Assembly (NCBI GenBank): GCA_021801345.1
Contig: JAJYYA010000066.1
Coordinates: forward strand, 115,593 to 179,592
Origin: Nitrospirota bacterium
Lineage (GTDB): Bacteria; Nitrospirota; Leptospirillia; Leptospirillales; Leptospirillaceae
Length of the DNA: 64,000 nt
Direction: 5' to 3'
Within the stretch, counting starts at the first letter, position 1; each line of letters starts with the position of its first letter. The notes beneath the pieces were generated by a model. It did not search any database and was not told where the DNA came from. It was given only the letters and a program-made list of their open reading frames with translations. Below, piece after piece: positions 36,367-43,477 of the stretch. Position numbers and translations under genes: made by a program.

Positions 36367-36555
36367 ATGCTGACAGGACTTTTTGAGCCGGTTCACCTGA
36401 TTGTCATTCTTCTCATCGTCATGCTGGTCTTCGGGGCAAAGAAGCTCCCCGAGATTGGCTCTGGCATGGGAAAGGCGATATCGAACTTCAAGCGTTCCAT
36501 TAAAGAGACGCCCGAACAGTCCGACCACGACGACAAGCTCGAGTCAAAGAAGTAA
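36367..36555 (+). CDS. tatA: Twin-arginine translocase TatA-type protein
   Basis: Pore-forming component for export of folded proteins. 62 residues: a short N-terminal membrane helix, the hinge [10 protein letters not shown] and an amphipathic helix ([15 protein letters not shown]) before a charged tail. GGGAGGGG precedes the ATG. A TATACT at 36325-36330 may be its -10; the region just before holds a TCTCCCGGGAGA palindrome. No tatB or tatC in the window. TatA versus TatB cannot be fully separated, but the short length favours TatA. Confidence 0.88.
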   Translation: MLTGLFEPVHLIVILLIVMLVFGAKKLPEIGSGMGKAISNFKRSIKETPEQSDHDDKLESKK

Positions 36556-36565
36556 CGGGGCCCGT

Positions 36566-37006
36566 GTGCCGTTTTCACGGAAAAAGCTCTGGGGACTTCT
36601 TCTTGCCGGTCTTCTCTCCGAGGCGGTCGGGTTTGTGCTGATCAAAAGGGGTTTGGCTGCCGTTCCGGGATTCTCCGGACACTCCCTTTCCTCGCTCTCC
36701 TTTCTGCTTCCCGTGGTCAAATCTCCTCAGGTCCTCATCGGAACCGCCTTTGAAGCCCTCCATTTCGGGATTTTGATGGAGCTCCTTTCGGTATCCGACG
36801 TCTCTTATATCATTCCGCTTACCTCCGTCGGCTATGTTCTGACTCCCCTTTCCGCACTTTTCTTTCTGGGAGAGAGGATTCCCCCCCTCCGCTGGTTTGG
36901 AATTCTTCTGGTCTGCGCCGGAGTCGCGGCCGTTTCGGTCTCCGATCGGGGACAAAAGGACGGTGCCTCGCACCCTCTTCCTGAGGGCGAGCCTCAGCAG
37001 TCTTGA
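36566..37006 (+). CDS. Small DMT-superfamily membrane protein (EamA/EmrE-like)
   Basis: 146-residue inner-membrane protein with about four membrane helices, the size of a half-EamA or small multidrug-resistance unit. FLGERIPPLRWFGILLVCAGV is a typical DMT end motif. It starts at GTG 36566, 10 nt after the tatA stop, so probably co-transcribed. The substrate is unknown. ArnE-like lipid-carrier flippase and EmrE-like efflux are both possible. It ends about 50 nt before the tRNA gene. Confidence 0.6.
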   Translation: MPFSRKKLWGLLLAGLLSEAVGFVLIKRGLAAVPGFSGHSLSSLSFLLPVVKSPQVLIGTAFEALHFGILMELLSVSDVSYIIPLTSVGYVLTPLSALFFLGERIPPLRWFGILLVCAGVAAVSVSDRGQKDGASHPLPEGEPQQS

Positions 37007-37056
37007 CCCGAACGGGGTAATCGGCTATTCTTCTCTAGCGATTCTTTCCTCCCCAT

Positions 37057-37134
37057 GCGCCTGTAGCTCAGTCCGGATAGAGCATCGGATTCCGGTTCCG
37101 AGTGTCGGGAGTTCAAATCTCTCCAGGCGCGCCA
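37057..37134 (+). tRNA. tRNA-Arg (CCG)
   Basis: Full cloverleaf: acceptor GCGCCTG/CAGGCGC, D stem GCTC/GAGC, anticodon stem TCGGA/TCCGA with loop TTCCGGT (anticodon CCG, reads CGG), T stem GGGAG/CTCTC around TTCAAAT. Discriminator G and an encoded CCA end at 37134. No integrase gene or second copy of its 3' end was seen nearby. Confidence 0.95.
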
Positions 37135-37256
37135 TCTTCTCCCTGAAAATATCCAACGCCAGAGCCAAAAACAAGGGATCAGGACGTTTCCTCTTAATCG
37201 GCATGATCTCTATCATTTTCGCGATTTCTTCCTGTTTCATGGCCGTCTCGATGGCA

Positions 37257-37275
37257 AAACGGGCGATATCGCCCA
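37257..37275 (-). terminator. Terminator of the split LOV/EAL gene
   Basis: Palindrome GGGCGATATCGCCC (37262-37275) followed on the minus strand by GTTTT. It lies about 40-60 nt past the stop of the minus-strand EAL gene and between it and the tRNA gene, as expected for its terminator. Confidence 0.55.
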
Positions 37276-37316
37276 GAACTAAGGACTCCTTCGACCTCGC
37301 CTCTTGAAAACGGAAG

Positions 37317-39536
37317 CTATTCTTTCCGTCCCCGTTCCATCGCCACCCCTTCCTCCCTGACCTTCATGGCAAGCCACCCGGAAAGCTCCTTCCCTGCGGC
37401 CGGGGCATCTTCCTCCAAATGGAGCCTCTCATGCCATCGGGAGGCTCTCTCTCCATCATTGGCATTTTTGGAGAGGAACTCCGTCAGCGGACACTGGGAA
37501 AGGGGAGTGGTGGAGGAGATGGTTGGGTGGATATGGGTCCAGGCCGAGGCAAAAGCTCCGAGCCAGCTTGTGAGGGAGAGCGAGGACTCCTCCCTGTCTC
37601 TTCCCTGGTTCCAGTGGACAATCTGTTCTGCCGGCATGGGGCGGGCCAGACTGAAGCCCTGTCCGTACTGGATGCCGAGGATGATGGCGGCTTCGATCAT
37701 CCCGTCATCTTCCAGTCCCTCCACGACGATCCCGTGAGAGAGCTCGCGCCCCATCTGTACGATGGCTCCGATGATTCCCAGCGTCTCGAGAGGATTGATC
37801 CGAATGTGGGCCAGAAGGGACTGGTCGATCTTGATCTTGTCAAAGGGAAGGCTGGCCAGTCGTTGCAGGTTGCTGTAGCCCACTCCCATGTCGTCCATGG
37901 AAAGACGGATCCCCAGGGAAAGAAGCCGCGCAATTGCCGACCGGTGCTCCTTTGATTCGGCAAGGGATTGATTCTCGAGGATTTCGAGGGTGAGTCGCTC
38001 CGGACGGATACCATGGGCGGCTAGGGCTTCGGAGACCCATTCCCCGCACATCGGGTTGACGAGGGTCGATGGGGCGATATTTACTGAGACGTCCACAGAA
38101 AGTCCCGACCGGTCCCACTGTGCAAGATGGGCAAGGGACTGGGACAGGCCGATTCTAAAAAGCCAGTCGAGATCCGGTTCGCTCAGTGCGGGAAGAAAGC
38201 GGGAGGGCAAAACGAGTTCTCCCCCCGGACGAAGGAGGCGAGCCAGAGCCTCGACCTTGGTCAGGGCTTTTGTCTTCAGATCGACCACCGGTTGCATGTA
38301 CATGGAGAGCGCGCCCTCTCTCAACTCTTTTCGATAGGCCGCACGTATTTCGGGAGGAAGTCCTCCCGCCTCCCGAATGTCGCCCTGGAACCTTTTTTCC
38401 AGTCTCTGCCGGAGGCTCTGGGCAAACTGTTGGGCCCAGGAGGAGTTGAACTGGTTTTCATGGGCTCCGGCCAGCACGACCCAATGGCAGATGGAGGATC
38501 CGGAGAGCTCGTCCTTTCCTGTCTGCAGAGGGATGGCGAGGAGCGAGCGGACTCCCGCAGGAGGCCTCTCTCCGAAAGGCTCTGTCCGAGTGATTTCCGT
38601 TTGCGGGTATGCCTGTATGTCCGGTGCGTGCTGATCGAAAAAGTTTAAGGAGCCGTTCTCGAAGAGAGGACGAAGAATCTCGGCCCGGGGACCGGACAGG
38701 GCCTCCACCTTGACCGGATACGAGGGGATCTCACAAAAAAGGAAGCAGGCGCCTAAAATTCCCGGCAGGTTCCCGAGCCTTAGGATTTCGGATGAGGGGA
38801 ACTCTTCCGTCGGGCCCGGAGGGTCGGCCATGGCCGCATCCATGTAAAGACCGATGGTTGCGATTTCGGTCTCCAGCTCGGTTTTTACATGGTCCTCGAT
38901 CCGGTGGTCGGCGATGGTGAGGATGATCGTCCGGTCGCGGTCGGGGACAAGTCCCCGGTGGATCTGTGCGGTCAAAAGCCTTCGATAGAGTGTCATCCCC
39001 ACAACCAGAAGGCTGTTGGACACACCCGAGAGGCAATGGATTTGGCCGACCGTAAGGGCCCGGGAGAGCAAGTCCCTCCGATTTGTCTCCGGAGAAAGAA
39101 GAAATCTCAGGTGTTCCTGCTGGCGGAGAGCGAGTGTCCGGCGCCCTTCCTCTCCGAGAAGCTCCATAATCCGCTTTGTCTCCGGCATGGAGTCGAGCTG
39201 CTGGTAGAAGGCGGTGACGAAGCGCTCGACGGCCGGGTCGATGGATTCGGCATACTTTTCGAGAAGCCCTTTGGCGGTCTCTCCATAAGGGTCGAAATCC
39301 CGGGAGGTGTTCTCCTGTTCGGCCGCTCCGGCAAGCTGCCACCACTCGGACCGTGACTGTTTCTTCTCCTTGATGTGGCAAAGCGCCCGGTCGGCTTCCC
39401 TGAGAAGAGTCTCCGGGTCGAGAGCATCGGAAGGATAGAGCGCGATGCCCATGCTTAGCCCGATATGAGTATGATGTCCCGGAAGAATCTCGAAGGTGGT
39501 TTCGATTGTCTTGTGGAGACGGTCGAGAAGGGCCAA
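37317..39536 (-). CDS. C-terminal part of a frameshifted c-di-GMP protein: GGDEF end, globin-like, GAF, EAL
   Basis: About 739 residues that continue the protein encoded just upstream once one missing base is restored. The first ~60 residues complete a GGDEF domain (GLSMGIALYPSDALDPETLLREAD). Residues ~85-250 look like a sensor-globin domain (LRQQEHLRFLL; VGQIHCLSGVSNSLLVVG with a candidate haem-binding His). A GAF-like region follows, then an EAL phosphodiesterase domain with KVEALARLLRP, LEILEN, LSMDDMGVGYSNL, KIKIDQSLL, VVEGLED and QGFSLARPM, so most catalytic residues are kept although DDFGTG reads DDMGVG. A TTG at 39536 sits right after GGAGAGGAG and could restart translation, but the spacing is short. 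Confidence 0.8.
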   Translation of the reverse strand: MALLDRLHKTIETTFEILPGHHTHIGLSMGIALYPSDALDPETLLREADRALCHIKEKKQSRSEWWQLAGAAEQENTSRDFDPYGETAKGLLEKYAESIDPAVERFVTAFYQQLDSMPETKRIMELLGEEGRRTLALRQQEHLRFLLSPETNRRDLLSRALTVGQIHCLSGVSNSLLVVGMTLYRRLLTAQIHRGLVPDRDRTIILTIADHRIEDHVKTELETEIATIGLYMDAAMADPPGPTEEFPSSEILRLGNLPGILGACFLFCEIPSYPVKVEALSGPRAEILRPLFENGSLNFFDQHAPDIQAYPQTEITRTEPFGERPPAGVRSLLAIPLQTGKDELSGSSICHWVVLAGAHENQFNSSWAQQFAQSLRQRLEKRFQGDIREAGGLPPEIRAAYRKELREGALSMYMQPVVDLKTKALTKVEALARLLRPGGELVLPSRFLPALSEPDLDWLFRIGLSQSLAHLAQWDRSGLSVDVSVNIAPSTLVNPMCGEWVSEALAAHGIRPERLTLEILENQSLAESKEHRSAIARLLSLGIRLSMDDMGVGYSNLQRLASLPFDKIKIDQSLLAHIRINPLETLGIIGAIVQMGRELSHGIVVEGLEDDGMIEAAIILGIQYGQGFSLARPMPAEQIVHWNQGRDREESSLSLTSWLGAFASAWTHIHPTISSTTPLSQCPLTEFLSKNANDGERASRWHERLHLEEDAPAAGKELSGWLAMKVREEGVAMERGRKE

Positions 39537-39574
39537 AAACTCCTCTCCCTCCGGGGACCCGATCTCCTCGACGA

Positions 39575-42451
39575 CTAAGACGAACTGTCGCCTCCCAGGC
39601 GGCAGATCAGATCGTGGCTCCGGATCGTTCTGGAAAGGCGTACGGCGATCTCTTTTAGGAGAGTGTCGCCCGCTGCGTGGCCGAAGGTGTCGTTGACGGG
39701 CTTGAAGTCGTCCAGATCGAGAAGTCCGACGAGAAAGCTTCCTCCCTGCCGGCTCTTCCTTGCGACAAGCTTCAGAAGGTAGTCGTCGAGCGAGGATCGG
39801 TTGGGAAGTCCCGTCAACGGATCGTGTTGGACGGAGAAGGCGAGTCTGGCATTATTCTCGAGCAGGTCCCTAAACAGGGTGACATCGTTTTGCACTCCCA
39901 CGAAATGGGTGATCGTTCCCTCCTGACTGCGGACCGGAGAAAGCGTGAGAAGGTTCCAGAACGGCGTGCCGTCTTTTTTATAGTTCAAGATCTGACCCCG
40001 ATAGGTATTCCCAGCGTCAAGAGCCTGCCGGATCTCGGAGACGGTCTGCCTGTCGGTGTCTGTCCCCTGGAGAAAGCGGCAATTTCTCCCTTCGGCCTCG
40101 TCGCGAGAGTATCCGGTGATGTTGGTAAAGGCTTCGTTTGTGTAGATTATGTGGCCCCGACTGTCGGTGATGACGACGCCCTCGTTGACTGCCACAAGGG
40201 CCCGGGCGAGGAGGATTTCTCCTTCCCTTGCCTTTTTTCGGAGGGTGATGTCGGAGAGGGTCCAGAGCGTATCGTAGCCGGCTTGGTCGAACGGCACCCC
40301 GGAGAGTTCGAGCCACCTCGGCTCGCCCGATCCGGAATGGGCGACGGGGACCTCAATCACCACATGCTCTTTTTGTCCTGCGGGCCGAAAAAGACGCTCC
40401 GGAAGCGCCGCCGGCTCTTCCGGGCTTCCAAGAATTTCGAAGAGCTCGCGCCCCTCAAAGGGCGGGGAGGCAGAAAGAAACTCTTCCATGCGGGAGTTTG
40501 CGAACCGGACCACTGTCTTTTCGGAGAGGATGATCCCGAGTGAGGCCGATTCAAGGATGGCGGCGTTCAGGGCGCTGGTCCTTTTTTCCGATGTCCAAAG
40601 GTCAAGACGGTCGAGCCCCCGCGAGACGCTTTCGGAAAGCTCCTCGAGGACGGTTCGAATCGAGGGATCGAAGACCTGCCGCTCCCCGTAGTAGAGCGCG
40701 AAGAGGCCCCACAGGAGACCTTTGTGACGGATCGGAAGGACGGCGAGGCTCTTGAGTCCGTAGCGGCGAGCACGCTCTTTCCAGGGAGCGCCGTCGGCGG
40801 CGTCGGAGAAGTGCTCGTCGAAGACCGCCCGCGACTCTCTCCAGGCCACTCCCGTCGGTCCCTGTCCGTTGGGGAGAGCCGGATCGACAGAAATGCGCGC
40901 CTCCCAAAGAAAGTCCGTCTTCCCCGATTGGGACAGAAAGTTGATGAGTCCGTCACTGCCGGGTTGTCCGATCCATGCGAGGCTTGCGCCGGCCTGCTTG
41001 ATGGCGAGCTCCGAAAGCTCGTTGAGAAGGAGGCGCTCGTCCTCGGCCTTTGTCAGGATGGCGTTCGCCCGGGCGTGAAGGGCGTTGACCGCGGCAAGCC
41101 GCTCGAGTGCCCTGGCGTGAAGGTGACGCTCGGTCGTGTCGTGGATGGTGGCAACGAGGCAGTCCTCATCGCCGATTCTGGTGAGAACGGCGGATGCGTC
41201 GGCCCAGAGGCACTCTCCCGTCTTCTTTCGAATCCGAATGTCGGTGACGTGGACCCTCCCCGACTGAAAGACTCTGGGGTAGATGAGGCCTCCCACCCGC
41301 TGAAACTCCTGGTCGTCGGAGTAGAGCGCACGTACGGGCTGACCTTCGAGATCCGCCGGCCGTTCGTATCCCAGCATCTCAAGAATGCGGGCGTTGACCT
41401 TCAGGATGGTCCTGTTCCGGATCAAAAGGATCCCCGAAAGAGAGTTGTCGAGAAGGGCGTTCCGGATCGAAAGTGCCTCCCGCTTGCTCCGAAGGGACTG
41501 GAGACGCTCGATCCCCAGGGAGAGGTCCCGGGAGAGCTCTGTCAGAATCTCTCGGAGCGGGAGGTCGAAGGCAAAGGGGCGCAGGTGGTAGAGCGCGATG
41601 ACGAAGGCGACCTCTTCGTCGAGGATCACGGGAAGGGCCGCAAGGCTCTTGAAGCCGAAGCGCCGGATCGCCGCTTGGACATTTTGAGCGAAGGGCGACG
41701 ACTCCCCCTTCAAGGTTTGGTCGAAGGAGAGGTTGAAGACGGGGCGCCCGCTCGCCCAGGCTTGAAAGGGTGCGCTGACAATGCCCGTCACTTCAGGGTC
41801 GGACGGGATCTTCACCTCATCGAGCCAGCCGGTCTCTCCCGAAGCGGCAAGGATCTTGAAAAATCCGTCTTCTCCGGGGACGCCAATCCATACCAGGGCC
41901 ATTCCCTCGAGCGAGACGGCAAGACGGCAGAGGGAGTCGTAGAGGGAGTCCTCATTTTCGGCACGAAAGACGCTTCTGTTTGCCCGGGCGAGAAGTCGGG
42001 TGTAGTCGGTCAGGGTTCGTATGGACCTTTCGGCCTCTTGCCTTCGCGTGATGTCCCGGGAGGAGTGAAGGGCAAAGCGGACTCCGCTCTTCGCAAATGC
42101 GTTGGATTGAATCTCCACGGGAAAGACCGCTCCGTCTTTCTTTTTGTAGAGAGTTTCAAGGCGCCGGAATCGTCCGGGAGGAAGCGCCAGAATCTCCTGG
42201 ACCGCCGCGTCGATCTCCGGCGTCGACCAGGGGGCCTCCCACAGGGAGATGTGGAGACCCAAAATCTCTTCGAGCGAATACCCCAGGGATTCTGCAAAAG
42301 AGTGGGTCGCAAGGACGACTCGTCCGTTGTGGTCGGTGATATGGAGGGCATCCGGGGAGAGATCCAGAAGAGGAGCCAGGCTCTCGAAGATCCTGCGAGT
42401 GTCTGGAGGGAGGGGTTCGGGGGTGTCGGAATCGGTCGGATCGTGGCTCAT
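39575..42451 (-). CDS. N-terminal part of a frameshifted c-di-GMP protein: PAS/GAF/LOV sensors, GGDEF cut off
   Basis: 958 residues from ATG 42451, which follows GGAAGGAG perfectly; the frame open further upstream lacks such a site. Domains in order: PAS (~25-135), GAF (~150-320), PAS (~325-450), GAF (~455-620), PAS (~630-740), then a LOV-type PAS with GRNCRFLQG (flavin-binding Cys791), LNYKKDGTPFWN and FVGVQNDVT. All classic LOV contacts are seen, so blue-light sensing through FMN is expected. A GGDEF domain starts (LTGLPNRSSLDDYL, LLDLDDFKPVNDTFGH) but reads RLGGD-SSS-stop instead of RLGGDEF because one base is missing. As encoded, the cyclase cannot be complete. Confidence 0.85.
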   Translation of the reverse strand: MSHDPTDSDTPEPLPPDTRRIFESLAPLLDLSPDALHITDHNGRVVLATHSFAESLGYSLEEILGLHISLWEAPWSTPEIDAAVQEILALPPGRFRRLETLYKKKDGAVFPVEIQSNAFAKSGVRFALHSSRDITRRQEAERSIRTLTDYTRLLARANRSVFRAENEDSLYDSLCRLAVSLEGMALVWIGVPGEDGFFKILAASGETGWLDEVKIPSDPEVTGIVSAPFQAWASGRPVFNLSFDQTLKGESSPFAQNVQAAIRRFGFKSLAALPVILDEEVAFVIALYHLRPFAFDLPLREILTELSRDLSLGIERLQSLRSKREALSIRNALLDNSLSGILLIRNRTILKVNARILEMLGYERPADLEGQPVRALYSDDQEFQRVGGLIYPRVFQSGRVHVTDIRIRKKTGECLWADASAVLTRIGDEDCLVATIHDTTERHLHARALERLAAVNALHARANAILTKAEDERLLLNELSELAIKQAGASLAWIGQPGSDGLINFLSQSGKTDFLWEARISVDPALPNGQGPTGVAWRESRAVFDEHFSDAADGAPWKERARRYGLKSLAVLPIRHKGLLWGLFALYYGERQVFDPSIRTVLEELSESVSRGLDRLDLWTSEKRTSALNAAILESASLGIILSEKTVVRFANSRMEEFLSASPPFEGRELFEILGSPEEPAALPERLFRPAGQKEHVVIEVPVAHSGSGEPRWLELSGVPFDQAGYDTLWTLSDITLRKKAREGEILLARALVAVNEGVVITDSRGHIIYTNEAFTNITGYSRDEAEGRNCRFLQGTDTDRQTVSEIRQALDAGNTYRGQILNYKKDGTPFWNLLTLSPVRSQEGTITHFVGVQNDVTLFRDLLENNARLAFSVQHDPLTGLPNRSSLDDYLLKLVARKSRQGGSFLVGLLDLDDFKPVNDTFGHAAGDTLLKEIAVRLSRTIRSHDLICRLGGDSSS
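39585..39587 (-). other. One-base deletion inside the GGDEF codons
   Basis: On the minus strand the read is GGC GAC AGT TCG TCT TAG. Inserting one G after GAC gives GGC GAC GAG TTC GTC TTA GTC GTC, restoring GGDEFVLVVEE in frame with the downstream gene. The full span then becomes exactly 1,712 codons (1,711 residues). There is no homopolymer run at the site. It may be a real mutation or a sequencing error. Confidence 0.85.
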
Positions 42452-42480
42452 CGGGTCTCCTTCCGGAATGGGGGGGGGAC

Positions 42481-42508
42481 ATTTTACATCAAGGTCCGAT
42501 CGGATCAA
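42481..42508 (-). promoter_or_regulatory. Promoter of the LOV/GGDEF/EAL gene
   Basis: On the minus strand TTGATC (42508-42503) and TAAAAT (42486-42481) are 16 nt apart. Transcription would start near 42474, leaving a ~23-nt leader that contains the GGAAGGAG ribosome site. Confidence 0.55.
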
Positions 42509-42554
42509 GAAGTGGATCCATCTGGTCTTATGTCGCTGTTCCGCCTCTCTCATT

Positions 42555-42573
42555 GAGAATGATAATCATTTAT
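42555..42573. promoter_or_regulatory. Fur-box-like operator
   Basis: GAGAATGATAATCATTTAT matches the 19-bp Fur consensus GATAATGATAATCATTATC at 15 positions, with the central 13-bp palindrome AATGATAATCATT perfect. It lies between two divergent genes, about 80-100 bp upstream of the predicted minus-strand start and ~147 bp upstream of the plus-strand -35. It does not overlap either predicted promoter, so which gene it controls is open. Confidence 0.6.
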
Positions 42574-42719
42574 TTCGCGGGTGAGGCTCGAAAGAGACTC
42601 GTGTCGCGTGCTTCGTCTGGCTTTAGGTTTTTGGATTCGGCGAAGTATACCACACAGGTGAGATAAGGGAAGGGACCTCAGGAAACCCCGTCGCAGAGAT
42701 CCGGAGGATGTTTTGTTAC

Positions 42720-42749
42720 TTGAAATTTTTTCTTTCACAGGGGTAGGAT
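42720..42749 (+). promoter_or_regulatory. Candidate promoter of the bicupin gene
   Basis: TTGAAA (42720-42725) and TAGGAT (42744-42749) with an 18-nt spacer, about 47 nt before the ATG. Plausible sigma-70 type; moderate match. Confidence 0.45.
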
Positions 42750-42795
42750 TAATGAAGCGTGAACGGTAAAAGGTTTTTCGACAGGAGGACGCACT

Positions 42796-43449
42796 ATGAG
42801 CCTGCAAGCAGACCGCTCCCAGCGCGTTGTCGTCCTTCCCGGAGACCGCCTGTGGAGCGAAGGGGCGGAGGGGGGAGGTCTCTGCCGCCTGGAATCCCTT
42901 CCCGGCCTTATGGAGTCGATTCTTCTCAAGCTTCCGGCCGGAGGGTCGCTGGAGGCGGCCCCTATGGACCGAGAGGTCGTGATCTGCGAGGGGGCGCTCG
43001 AGATCGGGGGGCGTCTCTTTAGATCCGGAAGCTACCTTCGCATTCCGGGAGGGGCAGCCATTTTTGGCCGCGCCGGGGGGGAGACCCTTCTTTTTGTGAA
43101 GTCCGGACCGTTTCCCGAGGGGGACCGTCAATGGCTCGGGATCGACTCCGAAGGGGCGCGGTTTTTTCCGGGTCTGATTCCGGGATTGTCGGTATTTTCT
43201 CTTTTTTCAGGGGGGACGGCCAATACGGCCTTTGTCAGGTGGGCTCCCGGCACGGTCTTTCAGCCCCACCGGCATCTCGGCGGAGAGGAGATCCTCGTTC
43301 TCTCGGGAACCTTCGAGGATGAGCACGGCGCCTATCCGTCGGGAAGCTGGTATCGGGCTCCCCATATGAGCCGCCACCATCCCTTTTCTCGGGAGGGCTG
43401 TCTCATCTTTGTCAAAACGGGCCACCTTTTGGAGTCGAGTGCTTCGTGA
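42796..43449 (+). CDS. ChrR-like double-cupin protein
   Basis: 217 residues, two cupin barrels. The second carries a clear metal site, PHRHLGGEEILVLSG (His158, His160, Glu164) and SRHHPF (His194/195), as in the ChrR family of cupins that act as anti-sigma or redox sensors. The first barrel lacks the histidines. ATG 42796 follows AGGAGG at ideal spacing. The zinc-binding anti-sigma N-terminal domain of true ChrR is missing and no ECF sigma gene is adjacent, so it is more likely a free metal- or oxygen-responsive cupin or an oxygenase. The GGDEF-EAL gene begins 28 nt after it, so the two are likely in one transcript. Confidence 0.7.
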   Translation: MSLQADRSQRVVVLPGDRLWSEGAEGGGLCRLESLPGLMESILLKLPAGGSLEAAPMDREVVICEGALEIGGRLFRSGSYLRIPGGAAIFGRAGGETLLFVKSGPFPEGDRQWLGIDSEGARFFPGLIPGLSVFSLFSGGTANTAFVRWAPGTVFQPHRHLGGEEILVLSGTFEDEHGAYPSGSWYRAPHMSRHHPFSREGCLIFVKTGHLLESSAS

Positions 43450-43477
43450 CAGGAATTGCCAAAAAGGAGTCGACAGG

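Larger units (their letters stand above)
42452..42795. other. Divergent intergenic control region
   Basis: 344 nt without a gene between the minus-strand LOV/EAL gene and the plus-strand bicupin gene. It holds a promoter for each direction and a Fur-like box between them, listed separately. Otherwise it is A/T-richer than its surroundings, and no RNA gene was recognised. Confidence 0.7.

Noticed and set aside
37057..37134. tRNA-Arg as an integration site of a mobile element
   Set aside because: No integrase, no direct repeat of the tRNA 3' end and no change in gene type around it.
37025..37240. Minus-strand frame reading through the tRNA gene (contains LERFELPT)
   Set aside because: Well-known false protein produced by the antisense of tRNA genes; the part beyond the tRNA contains the terminator palindrome and has no ribosome site.
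40724..42556. Plus-strand open frame of 610 residues opposite the LOV gene
   Set aside because: Shadow of the sensor domains read on the minus strand.
42796..43449. Calling the cupin a true ChrR anti-sigma factor
   Set aside because: The zinc-binding anti-sigma N-terminal domain and an adjacent ECF sigma gene are absent.
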